64,000 nt of DNA. It comes from Sphingobium fuliginis. GTDB taxonomy: Bacteria > Pseudomonadota > Alphaproteobacteria > Sphingomonadales > Sphingomonadaceae. The notes under the pieces are model-generated. The model was given only the letters and a program-made list of their open reading frames with translations, was not told where the DNA came from and ran no database searches. Numbering within the stretch: the first letter of the stretch is position 1; each line of letters starts with the position of its first letter. Positions 15,811 to 24,190 of the stretch are shown here, in pieces. Both the position numbers and the translations under genes were made by a program. Location of the stretch: contig NZ_SEON01000007.1 of the NCBI RefSeq assembly GCF_004152845.1, forward strand, positions 186,001 to 250,000. The letters are read 5' to 3'.

Positions 15811-16809
15811 CTATTGCATGACGGGCGCGGCGCGGGCCGCGACGATGGTTTCGCGCAGCCGCGCCAGCAGTTCGTCCAGATCGGCATCCTCCGATATGCT
15901 GAGGTCGATGGTCAGGCCGCCGCTTCGACCGGGCCGGGGGCGGCCGATGCGCGCGCCGCCCGCGACGATCGCCATGTCGCGCGCTTCCTCCAAAGGCTGC
16001 GGCGTGGCGGCATCGCGCAGCCGGGCCAGCACCGTCGCGGGGGAAAGCATGCGGCCGCCATCCCGCGCGAGCGCCTGTTGCTGTTCCCCGATGGACTGCG
16101 CTTCGGCAATCATGCGCGCCCGCTGGTCCGGACGGCGCAGCAGCGGGGTCAGGATTTCGGAATAGCGCACGCGCAATTCATCGGGAGTGGCGAAGGCGTT
16201 CACCACCTCCTCCGGCAATTGCGCCAAGGCGAGCAGGCGGCTTAGCTGGCTGTTGGAAAGGGTGAGCGCTTCGGCCATGCGCGATTGCACTCCGCCGTAG
16301 AAGCGTTCGACCGCATGCTGATAGCTGCGCGCCCGGTCCAGTTCGCTGATGTCCGCCCGCTCGCGATTTTCGATGTCGGCAAGGCGGAAGGCTTCCTCGT
16401 CCGACAGGTCGACGACCAGGGCCGCCAGCCGCATTTCCGGCCGCCCATTATGGTTGAGCCAGTCCACCGCGAAACGGCGGCGGCTGCCGACCAGAAGCTG
16501 ATAGGGCCGGTCCGAACCCGGCGGATTGAGGCGCACGAGGACGGGGATGCGGTTGCCGCCTTCGCTGGCGATGGAATCGATCAGCGACCGGCAGCCGTCC
16601 GCCGTCAGTCCCGGCTGGTCGCGCGGATTGCCGTCCCAGACCGAACATTCGTCCGGCTGGATCGAAATCGTGCCGCGCGATCCCGGCCCCTTGTCCGCGA
16701 AAGGCGCGAGCCGCTGGTCGAGGCGGCTGAGCGCCTGCTGATCGGGCGGGCCCCTGCCGGCGGGTTCGTGGGAAAGGGTCGCCAATATGTCGCGGATGAA
16801 GCGGGCCAT
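15811..16809 (-). CDS. parB: Orphan ParB-family DNA-binding protein
   Basis: This 332-residue protein has a ParB N-terminal CTPase-like domain (SIQPDECSVWDGNPR near residue 48; LLVGSRRRFAVDWL near residue 106), the EEAFRLADIENRERADISELDRARSYQ segment (broken here for length) and a helix-turn-helix near residue 180 (MAEALTLSNSQLSRLLALAQLP). It is a clear paralogue of the ParB at 29524-30633, sharing the CR-LIDSI--EGG and W-GN-R patterns, but no parA lies beside it. An AAAGGAAG ribosome site precedes the ATG. A palindrome of a 16-bp family lies 35 bp beyond its stop. Confidence 0.88.
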   Translation of the reverse strand: MARFIRDILATLSHEPAGRGPPDQQALSRLDQRLAPFADKGPGSRGTISIQPDECSVWDGNPRDQPGLTADGCRSLIDSIASEGGNRIPVLVRLNPPGSDRPYQLLVGSRRRFAVDWLNHNGRPEMRLAALVVDLSDEEAFRLADIENRERADISELDRARSYQHAVERFYGGVQSRMAEALTLSNSQLSRLLALAQLPEEVVNAFATPDELRVRYSEILTPLLRRPDQRARMIAEAQSIGEQQQALARDGGRMLSPATVLARLRDAATPQPLEEARDMAIVAGGARIGRPRPGRSGGLTIDLSISEDADLDELLARLRETIVAARAAPVMQ

Positions 16810-16821
16810 GGATCACTTCCT

Positions 16822-16841
16822 TTGCGTGAGCAGGCCCACGC
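16822..16841. promoter_or_regulatory. Inverted half-sites TTGCGTG/CACGCAA upstream of orphan parB
   Basis: The half-sites TTGCGTG (16822-16828) and CACGCAA (16835-16841) face each other with a 6-bp spacer, 12 bp before the parB start. They match the arms of the TTTGCGTNNACGCAAA family but with wider spacing, so autoregulatory binding is possible. Confidence 0.35.
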
Positions 16842-16903
16842 AATAGCGGGATATGCACGATTGTGGCGCGGAATCCGGTTCGTTTCGGAGCAATCCCTTT
16901 TGC

Positions 16904-18121
16904 CTAGAAACGCCGTCCGACCGTCAGCGCCGCCGCGTGGACATGGCGGTCGGAACCGAACTCGCCCGCATAGCCCAGGCGGAACGTGGTGCGGTTGTTC
17001 CAGGTCGCGCTGATCCCGGCATTCACCAGGCCCGCGTCACGCGCCAGCCGGGTGGGACGCAGCGTGAAGATGGGCAAGTCGCGGGTGGCGAAGCGGGCCT
17101 CTATTCGGCTGTCGGGGCGGCTGCGCAGTTCGCGCTGCCATTGCGCCTCGACCGAGGGGCGAAGGGTCCAGCCGCCTTGCGTCGCATTGGCGGAGATGCG
17201 CGCGCCCAACGCGCCGCGAAGCGATCTGGTGCGGAAGGCGGCGACCTCCAGCGCGGCGGGTCCGCCATTTTCGACGAAGCCGCTGACATCGGCATAGCGA
17301 TGGTGCAGGCCGGCGAAGGGCTGTATCCGGACCGGGCCTGCGCGCAGCATCGCGCCCGCCTCGCCCGATGCGGCCCAGCCGTCGCCGTCCACGGGCGCCA
17401 CCAGCCGCCCGGTAAAGCCCGCCCAGCCGATTTGGCGCCGCAGCTTATATTCGGAGAGCGTATAGGCCGCCGTCGCGTCGACATAGAAGCGGCCGTCGCT
17501 ATAGCTGGCATAGGAACCGATCTGGCTGTTGAACTGGCTGATGCGGGGGCGCCGCGCCGGGTCGAGCCGCGCATCGATGCCGTCGATGCCCAGGGTCGCG
17601 CCGACGATGAGGCCGGGCACGGGCTTCACATCGACGGCGAAGCGCAGCGACCGGCTGTCGGATTCCGCTTCGGGGCGGTCGACGCGCGCCTTATAGCTCG
17701 CCCGCTTTATCCCTCCGCTCAGCATCATGGTGATGGTGCGGTCGCCGCTGGCCGGAACATCGGCCGGCGCATCGATGGCGATGCTGCGCCGTTCGGCCAG
17801 CCAGGAGCGGATTTCCCGGTCGGCGGCGTCCATCGACTGGATCGACAGGCGGGGCAGCAGCGAATAGCTGCGCGGCGAGAGCTGGCCCAGCGCATCGGCA
17901 CGCGCCGCGGCCGTCGGCAGGGCGTCGATCGATGCGAGCATGGCCGCGCGGTCGCCGCCGGGTGCGTGCGTCGCCGCGTCCAGCATCGTTCCCACCGCGG
18001 TTTCGCCCGGCGTTACGGCATAGGGCGCGTAGGGACCGGCCATGGCGGGCTGGGCATTGAGCAGCAGCAGGGCCGCAGCGCCATCGATCAGGCGGCGGAT
18101 GAAGAAAAGGCGGTTCGGCAA
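16904..18121 (-). CDS. Autotransporter beta-barrel domain protein
   Basis: This 405-residue outer membrane protein has a signal peptide (FFIRRLIDGAAALLLLNAQPAMA), a short helical N-terminal region of about 120 residues, and a C-terminal barrel of about 280 residues with alternating hydrophobic strands. It ends in Phe (TVGRRF), as outer membrane barrels do. It has no long passenger. A TTG start at 18119-18121 is chosen because AAAGGGGAA lies 8 nt upstream and no ATG is available. It follows the collagen-like lipoprotein gene on the same strand. Confidence 0.8.
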   Translation of the reverse strand: MPNRLFFIRRLIDGAAALLLLNAQPAMAGPYAPYAVTPGETAVGTMLDAATHAPGGDRAAMLASIDALPTAAARADALGQLSPRSYSLLPRLSIQSMDAADREIRSWLAERRSIAIDAPADVPASGDRTITMMLSGGIKRASYKARVDRPEAESDSRSLRFAVDVKPVPGLIVGATLGIDGIDARLDPARRPRISQFNSQIGSYASYSDGRFYVDATAAYTLSEYKLRRQIGWAGFTGRLVAPVDGDGWAASGEAGAMLRAGPVRIQPFAGLHHRYADVSGFVENGGPAALEVAAFRTRSLRGALGARISANATQGGWTLRPSVEAQWQRELRSRPDSRIEARFATRDLPIFTLRPTRLARDAGLVNAGISATWNNRTTFRLGYAGEFGSDRHVHAAALTVGRRF

Positions 18122-18147
18122 GATGATATTCCCCTTTGGCGAAGATT

Positions 18148-18163
18148 TTTGCGTGAACGCAAA
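18148..18163. promoter_or_regulatory. 16-bp palindrome TTTGCGTGAACGCAAA, site 2
   Basis: Perfect 7-bp arms around a 2-bp centre. It lies 26 bp upstream of the autotransporter start, so it could be an operator there. It also belongs to the five-member family discussed as possible parS sites. Confidence 0.6.
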
Positions 18164-18192
18164 GCGTGCCGGCCTGCGTTCGGAATCGGTTT

Positions 18193-18220
18193 GAGGAGGC
18201 AGTGCGCCAACTGCCTCCTC
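18193..18220. terminator. Strong hairpin between collagen-like and autotransporter genes
   Basis: GAGGAGGCAGT (18193-18203) pairs perfectly with ACTGCCTCCTC (18210-18220) around a 6-nt loop. There is no U-tract on either strand. It may be an attenuating or processing hairpin between the two minus-strand genes. Confidence 0.4.
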
Positions 18221-18269
18221 GCCCCCGCCCTTCCCCCGGGGGCTATGGGGGAGAGCATCGTCGGCGTGC

Positions 18270-18300
18270 GGCCCGCCATGCATGAGGACCATGGCGGGCC
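18270..18300 (-). terminator. Hairpin just after the collagen-like lipoprotein gene
   Basis: GGCCCGCCATG (18270-18280) pairs with CATGGCGGGCC (18290-18300). It lies 11 bp past the stop of the collagen-like gene, in a position typical for a terminator but without a U-tract. Confidence 0.45.
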
Positions 18301-18311
18301 GCGCCGCCGCG

Positions 18312-19820
18312 TCAGTTGCCGCCCCCGAGCAGCCCGCCGAGCAGGCCGGTCACGGGCGCCGTGGCGGAACCCGATCCGGTCGCCGGGGCCAGCGCGCCGT
18401 TCAGCAGGCCGGTGACGGGGGCCAGGGCATTGCCGCCGGTCCCCTCCCCTGCTCCCAGCAGGCCGCCGGCCAGGCCGGTCACGGGCGCGAGCGGGGAACC
18501 GCTTTCTCCTCCGGGCAGCGCCGGGGCCAGGCTGTTGACGGTGTCGAGCAGGGGCGCGGCGACGCTGTCGACCGTGCTGGTGGCGGCCGCGACCACGGGG
18601 GCGACGGCGCTGGTGACCTGAGTGACGGTCGCTTCGGCCTGCGGGCCAAGGAGACCCCCGGCCAGGTTGCCGACCGGTTGCAATCCGGCCTCTACCCCGG
18701 CCGCGGTCGTCGGCACGGCGATGTCGACCAGATTGCCCTGCGTCAGGACATCGACCGTCGCCAATTGTCCGGCAGCCGCGCCGCCGTCCGACGGCAGCAG
18801 GTTGACCCCGACAAGCGTGCCGGGCGTAGAGGCGCCGGTCAGGACATTGCCGCCGACATTCGCGCCGACAAGCGGTCCGCCCAGTGCGGCGGAAGGATCG
18901 CCGCCGACGCCGCCCAGAGCGCCGGTCAGGCCGCCCACCGCATTTTCGACCAGCCCCGTCACGGGCGCGAGGACGCCATTGTCGCCCACCAGCGGACCGG
19001 TGACGGGCGAAAGCGCGCCGTTGACCGTATCGAGCAGCGGCGTGGTGAGCTGGCCGACCGTCGAGGTGACGGCCGCCACCGTGGGGGAGAGACCGTCGGT
19101 GAGCTGCGTCACCGCTTCCCCCGCCGGTGCGCCGAGCAGGCCGCCTGCGAGCGTGCCGACCGGCGCCAGCCCCTGCTGCACGCTCTGGGGCGTGGTCGGC
19201 AGGGCGAGCTGGGCGACGGTGCCGTCGCCTGTCAGCAGATCGACGGTGGCCACGCTGCCGGTCGCCTGGCTGTCGCCCGGCAGGACGTTGACGCCGATCA
19301 GCGATCCGGGACCGGTGGGCCCGACCACCGGCAGATTGCCGATGGAAGCCCCGATGATCGATCCGCCGCTGGTGGGGCTGGTCGGACCGGTGGGTCCGGT
19401 GGGTCCGGCAGGACCAGTCGGGCCGCCGGGACCGGTGGGTCCGCCGGGGCCGGTCGGGCCAGTGGGTCCAGTGGGGCCGCCTGGGCCGGTCGGACCGCCG
19501 GGGCCCACGGGACCGGAGGGGCCGGTCGGGCCTGCTGGGCCGGTTGGGCTGGTGGGACCGGCGGGGCCGCCCGGACCCGTGGGGCCGCTGGGACCGGAGG
19601 GACCGGACGGGCCGGATGGACCCGAGGGACCGGACGGGTTGGTCGGGCCGGTGGGACTTGTCGGACCTGTCGGGCCGCTGGGACCGGAGGGGGACTGGCC
19701 GCCGCCCGCCCCTATGTCGAAGCCCACGCCGTCGGCGCAGGCGCTGAGCAAAAGAAGAGGTATCGCCGTGGCGCACAGCAGATAGTGCCGTCCCGACCGG
19801 ACCGATCCATAACGTGGCAT
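18312..19820 (-). CDS. Collagen-like lipoprotein with Gly-Pro-Ser/Thr triplets
   Basis: This is a 502-residue protein. The lipobox LLLLSAC (Cys near residue 28) makes it a lipoprotein. Residues of about 42-148 form some 35 collagen-type triplets, mostly G-P-S, G-P-T and G-P-G, with a few S-P-T or N-P-S interruptions. The rest contains two tandem modules of about 160 residues, each starting with GVNVLPGD or GVNLLPSD and then [10 protein letters not shown] or [10 protein letters not shown], and ending in [14 protein letters not shown] repeats. AGGGAG lies 7 nt upstream of the ATG. Pro sits in the X position of the triplets. Neighbouring genes encode a prolyl-hydroxylase-like enzyme and outer membrane barrels, so a surface role is inferred. 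Confidence 0.85.
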   Translation of the reverse strand: MPRYGSVRSGRHYLLCATAIPLLLLSACADGVGFDIGAGGGQSPSGPSGPTGPTSPTGPTNPSGPSGPSGPSGPSGPSGPTGPGGPAGPTSPTGPAGPTGPSGPVGPGGPTGPGGPTGPTGPTGPGGPTGPGGPTGPAGPTGPTGPTSPTSGGSIIGASIGNLPVVGPTGPGSLIGVNVLPGDSQATGSVATVDLLTGDGTVAQLALPTTPQSVQQGLAPVGTLAGGLLGAPAGEAVTQLTDGLSPTVAAVTSTVGQLTTPLLDTVNGALSPVTGPLVGDNGVLAPVTGLVENAVGGLTGALGGVGGDPSAALGGPLVGANVGGNVLTGASTPGTLVGVNLLPSDGGAAAGQLATVDVLTQGNLVDIAVPTTAAGVEAGLQPVGNLAGGLLGPQAEATVTQVTSAVAPVVAAATSTVDSVAAPLLDTVNSLAPALPGGESGSPLAPVTGLAGGLLGAGEGTGGNALAPVTGLLNGALAPATGSGSATAPVTGLLGGLLGGGN

Positions 19821-20240
19821 TGCAAGACTCCCTGTTTTCCTGCGAGCAGATCGCAACGGGAGCAAGTTAGGCCCGGCAGTCCTTATCGCCGCGTCAAGAA
19901 GAAACCGGTCTGGTCAGAACGGCCGGCTTTGCCGATATTGGTCCCGGTTCAGCGCGCAAAAGCCTGTTGCCGCCTGCGCAAAGCTGGTCGAAAGATCAGG
20001 GAATCCGCATATCCGGCGGCTTTTGGCGGCATCCTTAAGGTCCCTCGTCCGCAAAGCCGGGTTCAGGGCAAGCAAATCGTCCTTCGCGGAATTGCTTCCG
20101 ATATGGTCCATTTTCCTTCGAAGCGGCGACGGAAGGCATGGGTTGCGGCTGCGGTCGGCGCGCATCCATGCGGGCCGCGCCGATCGTGGTTCGATCGCCG
20201 GAAGATCAGAGATCGGAGGATCGGACCGTCAGCGGCGGCT
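19821..20240. other. Gene-free region upstream of the collagen-like lipoprotein gene
   Basis: About 420 bp precede the lipoprotein gene. A possible 83-residue frame (19914-20165, minus strand) has no ribosome site and no family resemblance, so I left it out. The region probably holds the lipoprotein promoter. It ends at repeat family 1 copy B. Confidence 0.4.
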
Positions 20241-20406
20241 TAGAGCCAATCGACATTCAGATGATGACGAGCCGAGCCGAAGGCCACCGAAGGTAAAAGG
20301 GTGGTTTTCCGTGACCCGGAGCGCAGCCTACTCAAGGTAGGTAAGCACCGGAAGCACGGAAAAGCGTCATTTGCAGGCCGTCAGGGCTGAATGTCGATTG
20401 GCTCTA
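20241..20406. repeat. Dispersed palindromic repeat, family 1, copy B (166 bp)
   Basis: Perfect terminal inverted repeats TAGAGCCAATCGACATTCAG and its inverse. It is the reverse-oriented equivalent of copy A. The CTA at 20404-20406 is the stop codon (TAG) of the minus-strand oxygenase gene. Confidence 0.9.
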
Positions 20407-20964
20407 GCGCCACCGGGGCCCTTCGATCCAGCTCACCAGGCTGCGGCGGACGCCTCTGGTCACCGGCAGGACGCGATGCTGGAGGAAGGAGGGGAAGATC
20501 AGCATGCTGCCGCGTGGCGCGAAATTGACGCCCGGCTGCTGAAGGCCGAAAAATTCGAAGGCGCCGCCCTCATACTCATCCGGGTCGGACAGTTGCACCA
20601 CCACCGACAGCTTGCGGTCGAAGGGGCGGGAGGATTCCAGCCACACATCCTGATGCCAGTCATATTTGCCCTGAGCCCGCCCATGATATTCGGTATATTG
20701 CAGTTCATAGGGGCCGGCGATGTCGATCCCGAAATTGGTGCGGTTGGAAGAATGGACGAACTGCATCAGCCGGTCGACAATGTCCTTGTCGCGATGAACG
20801 TCCAGCCAGCTTATGGTGGACGAGCGATATGCATGATCGCTGCGCACCGCCTGCGCGAAGCCGACGGTCGCGCTTTCCGGCTGATAGAGCGCCGCGCGCT
20901 TGACGATGGCGTCGCATTCGGCCCCGGTCAGGGCCGAGGGCCATACCTCCCACACATTGTTCAT
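20404..20964 (-). CDS. 2OG-Fe(II) oxygenase, prolyl 4-hydroxylase-like
   Basis: This is a 186-residue single-domain enzyme of the double-stranded beta-helix fold. The iron facial triad is visible as H-x-D in YDWHQDVWLE (near residue 113) and the distal His in PSFLQHRVLPVTRGVRRSLVSW (near residue 164), with the Arg after it placed to bind 2-oxoglutarate. The closing pattern HRVLPVTxGxRRSLVSWI is that of PKHD-type hydroxylases. It lies 47 bp downstream of the ShlB-like gene and upstream of the collagen-like lipoprotein gene on the same strand. Hydroxylation of that Pro-rich protein is an attractive inference but is not shown by the sequence. Confidence 0.83.
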   Translation of the reverse strand: MNNVWEVWPSALTGAECDAIVKRAALYQPESATVGFAQAVRSDHAYRSSTISWLDVHRDKDIVDRLMQFVHSSNRTNFGIDIAGPYELQYTEYHGRAQGKYDWHQDVWLESSRPFDRKLSVVVQLSDPDEYEGGAFEFFGLQQPGVNFAPRGSMLIFPSFLQHRVLPVTRGVRRSLVSWIEGPRWR

Positions 20965-20987
20965 GTCTTGCTTCCCATTTTCTTGTT

Positions 20988-21003
20988 TTTGCGTATTCGC
21001 AAA
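20988..21003. promoter_or_regulatory. 16-bp palindrome TTTGCGTATTCGCAAA, site 3
   Basis: One mismatch from a perfect palindrome. It lies in the 47-bp gap between the ShlB-like gene and the oxygenase gene, both on the minus strand. Member of the TTTGCGTNNACGCAAA family. Confidence 0.55.
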
Positions 21004-21011
21004 AGGATGGA

Positions 21012-22706
21012 TCAAAATGCCCGCCCCACCCCGAAGAAAAACCGCGCCTTGCGGCTGAGGGTCGGGTCGGGCCGCTTGACCGGCACGGCCACTTCCGCGC
21101 TGACCCGCCATTTCGCGCCCAGGCCCAGCCGCAGCCCGCCCCCCGCCGATGCAAGGCTGTAGTCCCGCGCCGCGAGGCGGTAGGCGGGCCGCGCCGTGCC
21201 ATGCGCCAGCGCACCGTCAAGCGCGACGAACAGCGCGCTGGCCTTCAGCACAGGCGACCGGGCGGGCAGCGACCAAGAGAGTTCGGCGCTGCCGGCAAGG
21301 GCCTGTTCCGCCGTCAGCGTTCCGGTGCGAAAGGCCATGCCCGCGCCCCGGCCGCCCAGCGGAAAGCGCTCCGTCACCGGAAGATCGTCTTTCGAATATT
21401 GGCCCTTGACCGAAGTCCGGAGGCTGAGCCTGCTGCTGATCCCCTTCACTGCGATGGCCTGAACATTGACCTTGGTGAAGCCGGTTTCGGAAAAGCCGGT
21501 GAAGGGCCGGGCGCCCAGCGCGTCGATCCCCTGGCTGACGACCGTGGAAACCGCATAGCCGTTCCTTGCGTCGGCGCGGGACCAGGAGGCCCCCAGGCGC
21601 AGCGCCCGCGACCGGTAATCCCCGAAGCGGATGTCGAGGAAATAATTGTCGCTGTCGATGCCGTCGAGGGACGCCGTGACGGACAGTTGGGACTTTGTCG
21701 ACCGCAGCACGGGATAGCTGAGCGTCAGGCCGGCCAATGTCGCCTCACCCGTCGTCCTGCTGTCGCGCGAACGGGTTTCGACATGGGCGGCCTGCGCGGC
21801 CAGGGTCAGGCCATTGCTGCCGATGGGCGTGCTGTGGCTGAGCGAATAATATTGATAGCGGTCGGGATAGAAGGGCAGGTAGCCGGCGATGCGCGTGCTG
21901 TCGCCTTCGCGCGCAAGGCCGTTGACCGTGACCGACATCTGCGCCTGCACGCCCTGCACGACATTGCTGACCCCGCTATTGTCGATCGTGAGGCCGATCT
22001 GCACCTGCTTGCGCTTGACGATGAGGTCGATCAGGAGATCGCCGGGCGCGCCCGACTGGCGCAGCCGGGCGTCGACCGTCTGCCCCGGAATGTCGCGCAG
22101 CAGCGCCAATGTCCGTTCCAGACGGCTCCTGCGCAGCGGCGCGTCCCGCATCAGCCGGCGCATATGCGCGGCGATCAGCCCGGCGGGCATGCTGGGCGAC
22201 ATGCCCGCGAGGCGATAATCCCTGACCCGCCCCTCGACCAGACGGACGGTCAGGACGCCGCCGCCAGGCAGCTGGGGCGGAATGGAGACGGAATAGAAGG
22301 CGATGTCGCTCTTCGCATAGGTCGCACTGATCGCATGAGCGATGGCCTGGAGCGTTTCACCGGTCAGCGGCCGACCGATAAAGGGGGAAGTGGCGGCATC
22401 GAGCCGGGATTTGGGCAGCGTCGTTCCGCTATAGATAAGCCGCGTCAGCAGCGTCTGGGCCGCGGAGGAAGCCGCGGGCGCGACCTGGACCGAGGGCGCC
22501 GGGCGCGGCGCGGCGACAGGCGGAGGCGCGATCTGCGGTTCGAGCCGGTCGGTGCGGTCGCGGTCGATGATCGGGGCGGCGCTTTGCTGGCCGGGCGCTG
22601 CGTCCTGCGCCGCCGCAGGGACCGCCAGCATCAGCCCGAGGCCCACCGCGACCGCCCGCGCCGCGCGCCTGCACCACCCCATCCCCGCCATGCTCTGCCG
22701 CCACAT
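21012..22706 (-). CDS. TpsB/ShlB-FhaC-HecB family outer membrane transporter
   Basis: This protein of about 564 residues has a signal peptide (RAVAVGLGLMLAVPAAAQ), a Pro-rich linker, a POTRA-like domain (TLLTRLIYSGTTLPKSRL...LTGETLQAIAHAIS), and a 16-strand-type barrel ending in Phe (FFFGVGRAF). TpsB proteins translocate a partner exoprotein (TpsA) across the outer membrane. No TpsA with a filamentous haemagglutinin signature is in the window. A TTG at 22730 would give a slightly longer form; I chose the ATG at 22704-22706. It is probably cotranscribed with the oxygenase gene downstream. Confidence 0.83.
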   Translation of the reverse strand: MWRQSMAGMGWCRRAARAVAVGLGLMLAVPAAAQDAAPGQQSAAPIIDRDRTDRLEPQIAPPPVAAPRPAPSVQVAPAASSAAQTLLTRLIYSGTTLPKSRLDAATSPFIGRPLTGETLQAIAHAISATYAKSDIAFYSVSIPPQLPGGGVLTVRLVEGRVRDYRLAGMSPSMPAGLIAAHMRRLMRDAPLRRSRLERTLALLRDIPGQTVDARLRQSGAPGDLLIDLIVKRKQVQIGLTIDNSGVSNVVQGVQAQMSVTVNGLAREGDSTRIAGYLPFYPDRYQYYSLSHSTPIGSNGLTLAAQAAHVETRSRDSRTTGEATLAGLTLSYPVLRSTKSQLSVTASLDGIDSDNYFLDIRFGDYRSRALRLGASWSRADARNGYAVSTVVSQGIDALGARPFTGFSETGFTKVNVQAIAVKGISSRLSLRTSVKGQYSKDDLPVTERFPLGGRGAGMAFRTGTLTAEQALAGSAELSWSLPARSPVLKASALFVALDGALAHGTARPAYRLAARDYSLASAGGGLRLGLGAKWRVSAEVAVPVKRPDPTLSRKARFFFGVGRAF

Positions 22707-23155
22707 CGTCCCACGCCATTCCGGCCGCAAGGGGCCGCCGTGCAGGAAGGATGGGAGAAAATGACGCGGCCTTCATCTGCAACCGCGACCGGATCGGTTC
22801 TATCCGCAAGCTTTTGTAAAAGGGCTGCGCCGGGCCAAAGTCCCGCCCTTGGCGGTCCACCCCCGGCACGGCGCGGGCGGGGCGCGCGACAATTGCGACC
22901 ATTTTGGCGGAACAGCCGCCCGGAGGGCCCTTTTCACGGGCGAAATGCCTGCTCGTGCGGCGGATCGGAACCCGGGCGGAGGAGTTGCCGCCGGCGGGAA
23001 AGGCGGCCCGAAGGCTCCGGTCGGGGTCATTTTCCCATCCGAAAGCGCCAATAACGCGATTTTACTGCCGATTTTCGCTGTTCGCCGGTCGCAAAGGGGC
23101 TAGTTGAGTGCGAAGAGACAGGTTAAGACCATCCGTCCACGAAAGGGAGATCATC
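22707..23155. other. Intergenic region between shlB-like gene and hup
   Basis: These 449 bp lie between divergent genes. Frames through them have no ribosome site. A more A+T-rich stretch (about 23045-23090, including AACGCGATTTTACTGCCGAT) probably contains the hup promoter. No repeat or RNA gene is recognised. Confidence 0.4.
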
Positions 23156-23431
23156 ATGAACAATACTGAACTCGCCGAAGCACTGGCCGCCGACCATGGC
23201 CTGACCAAGGCCGACGCGCGCAAATATGTCGACGGCGTCTTCTCCGCCATCGCCGGTGCCGCCGCGAAGGGCGAGGAAGTTTCGCTGAACGGATTTGGCA
23301 AGTTCAAGGTCAAGGACCAGCCCGCTCGCGAAGGCCGCAATCCGTCGACCGGCGCCGTGATCCAGATCGCCGCCTCGAAGAAGCTGACCTTTACCCCGGC
23401 CAAGGCCGTGAAGGACCAGCTGAACGGCTGA
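23156..23431 (+). CDS. hup: HU-family DNA-binding protein
   Basis: This 91-residue nucleoid protein has the full HU pattern: MNNTELAEALAADHGLTKADARKYVDGVF, then VSLNGFGKFKVKDQPAREGRNPSTG with the DNA-minor-groove arm, and AASKKLTFTPAKAVKDQLNG. It bends and compacts DNA. The start at 23156 is preferred to an upstream frame because AAAGGGAGA lies 5 nt away. It lies about 750 bp from the MucR gene, also nucleoid-related. Confidence 0.95.
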   Translation: MNNTELAEALAADHGLTKADARKYVDGVFSAIAGAAAKGEEVSLNGFGKFKVKDQPAREGRNPSTGAVIQIAASKKLTFTPAKAVKDQLNG

Positions 23432-24190
23432 AGACGATCTTCGGCGGCCGCGCCTGGCCGCCCAAGTCTTCATCGATGCAAGATCGGAAGGATCGGCCCG
23501 GACGAACGGGCCGCCATCCCTTCCTTGATCGAATGGCGCGCCCCTGTCGTACCGGCGAGGCGCGCGCCAGTCTGGCGGGATGGACCCCCGCCCTGCCCTT
23601 TTCAGACATATGCGCGATCTTTGCCGGGTGCGTCGCACGCGGCATGGACGTTCGTCGCGAAGCGTTCGCCCTGAACGATGCGCCGTCCGTGGCAGGGCAT
23701 TCCGACATGGTGCGATATGAAGCCGGCGCCGGGAATTGCGCGCAACGCAATCACATCGCCGCGCTTCGCATTTGCCATTGGAAGTCCGGCGCGCCATTTG
23801 GCGGGTGCCTTTCAGGCATCCTCTCCTAAACTCAGTAGGCCGGTCGAAAGACCGGCCTTTTTTTTGTGCAGAACAGGTTTCGCTGTCGACAAATATTGTC
23901 GCCCGCCGGTCGAACACTGGTACTGGGCAGGCGAATATAGATGAGCGCCCTGCCTATGCTGTTCAAGGCGCCCTGCCTTCGCGCCGTTGACTGGCGAATG
24001 ATATGGCGAAGATGGTTCCACCCCGGCGGACGGAATTGCGCGGTCAGGCTGTCCCATCTCGAAACAAAATGAGCTTGTTTGTTCCTGTTCGACAGCATGC
24101 GGACGGGCTGTCAAGTCGTTTCGGATTTACATTTAACGCAAAACCGCGCAAAAGGCCGCTTCTATTACTCAAAGATGGGAAGCGGGGCCA
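23432..24190. other. Intergenic region between hup and mucR, with a possible small RNA
   Basis: A hairpin with GGCGGCC/GGCCGCC arms at 23443-23462 follows hup. A canonical terminator then appears at 23838-23865, about 400 bp beyond hup. The open frame 23476-23829 has no ribosome site and an unnatural composition, so an untranslated transcript ending at that terminator is possible. From 24085 to 24190 the DNA is A+T-rich and probably carries the mucR promoter and leader. Confidence 0.4.
23838..23865 (+). terminator. Canonical Rho-independent terminator
   Basis: GGCCGGTC, a GAAA tetraloop, GACCGGCC, then eight T residues. It is the strongest intrinsic terminator in the window on the plus strand. 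It either ends a long hup transcript or a separate small RNA. Confidence 0.92.

Noticed and set aside
19381..19690. Short tandem repeats that could be a CRISPR or VNTR
   Set aside because: They are the codons of Gly-Pro-Ser/Thr triplets in an open coding frame, not spacer-separated repeats.
18282..20243. Long plus-strand frame over the collagen-like gene and beyond
   Set aside because: Antisense of the Gly-Pro repeats gives a spurious Gly-rich product; the minus-strand lipoprotein has a lipobox, ribosome site and clear repeats.
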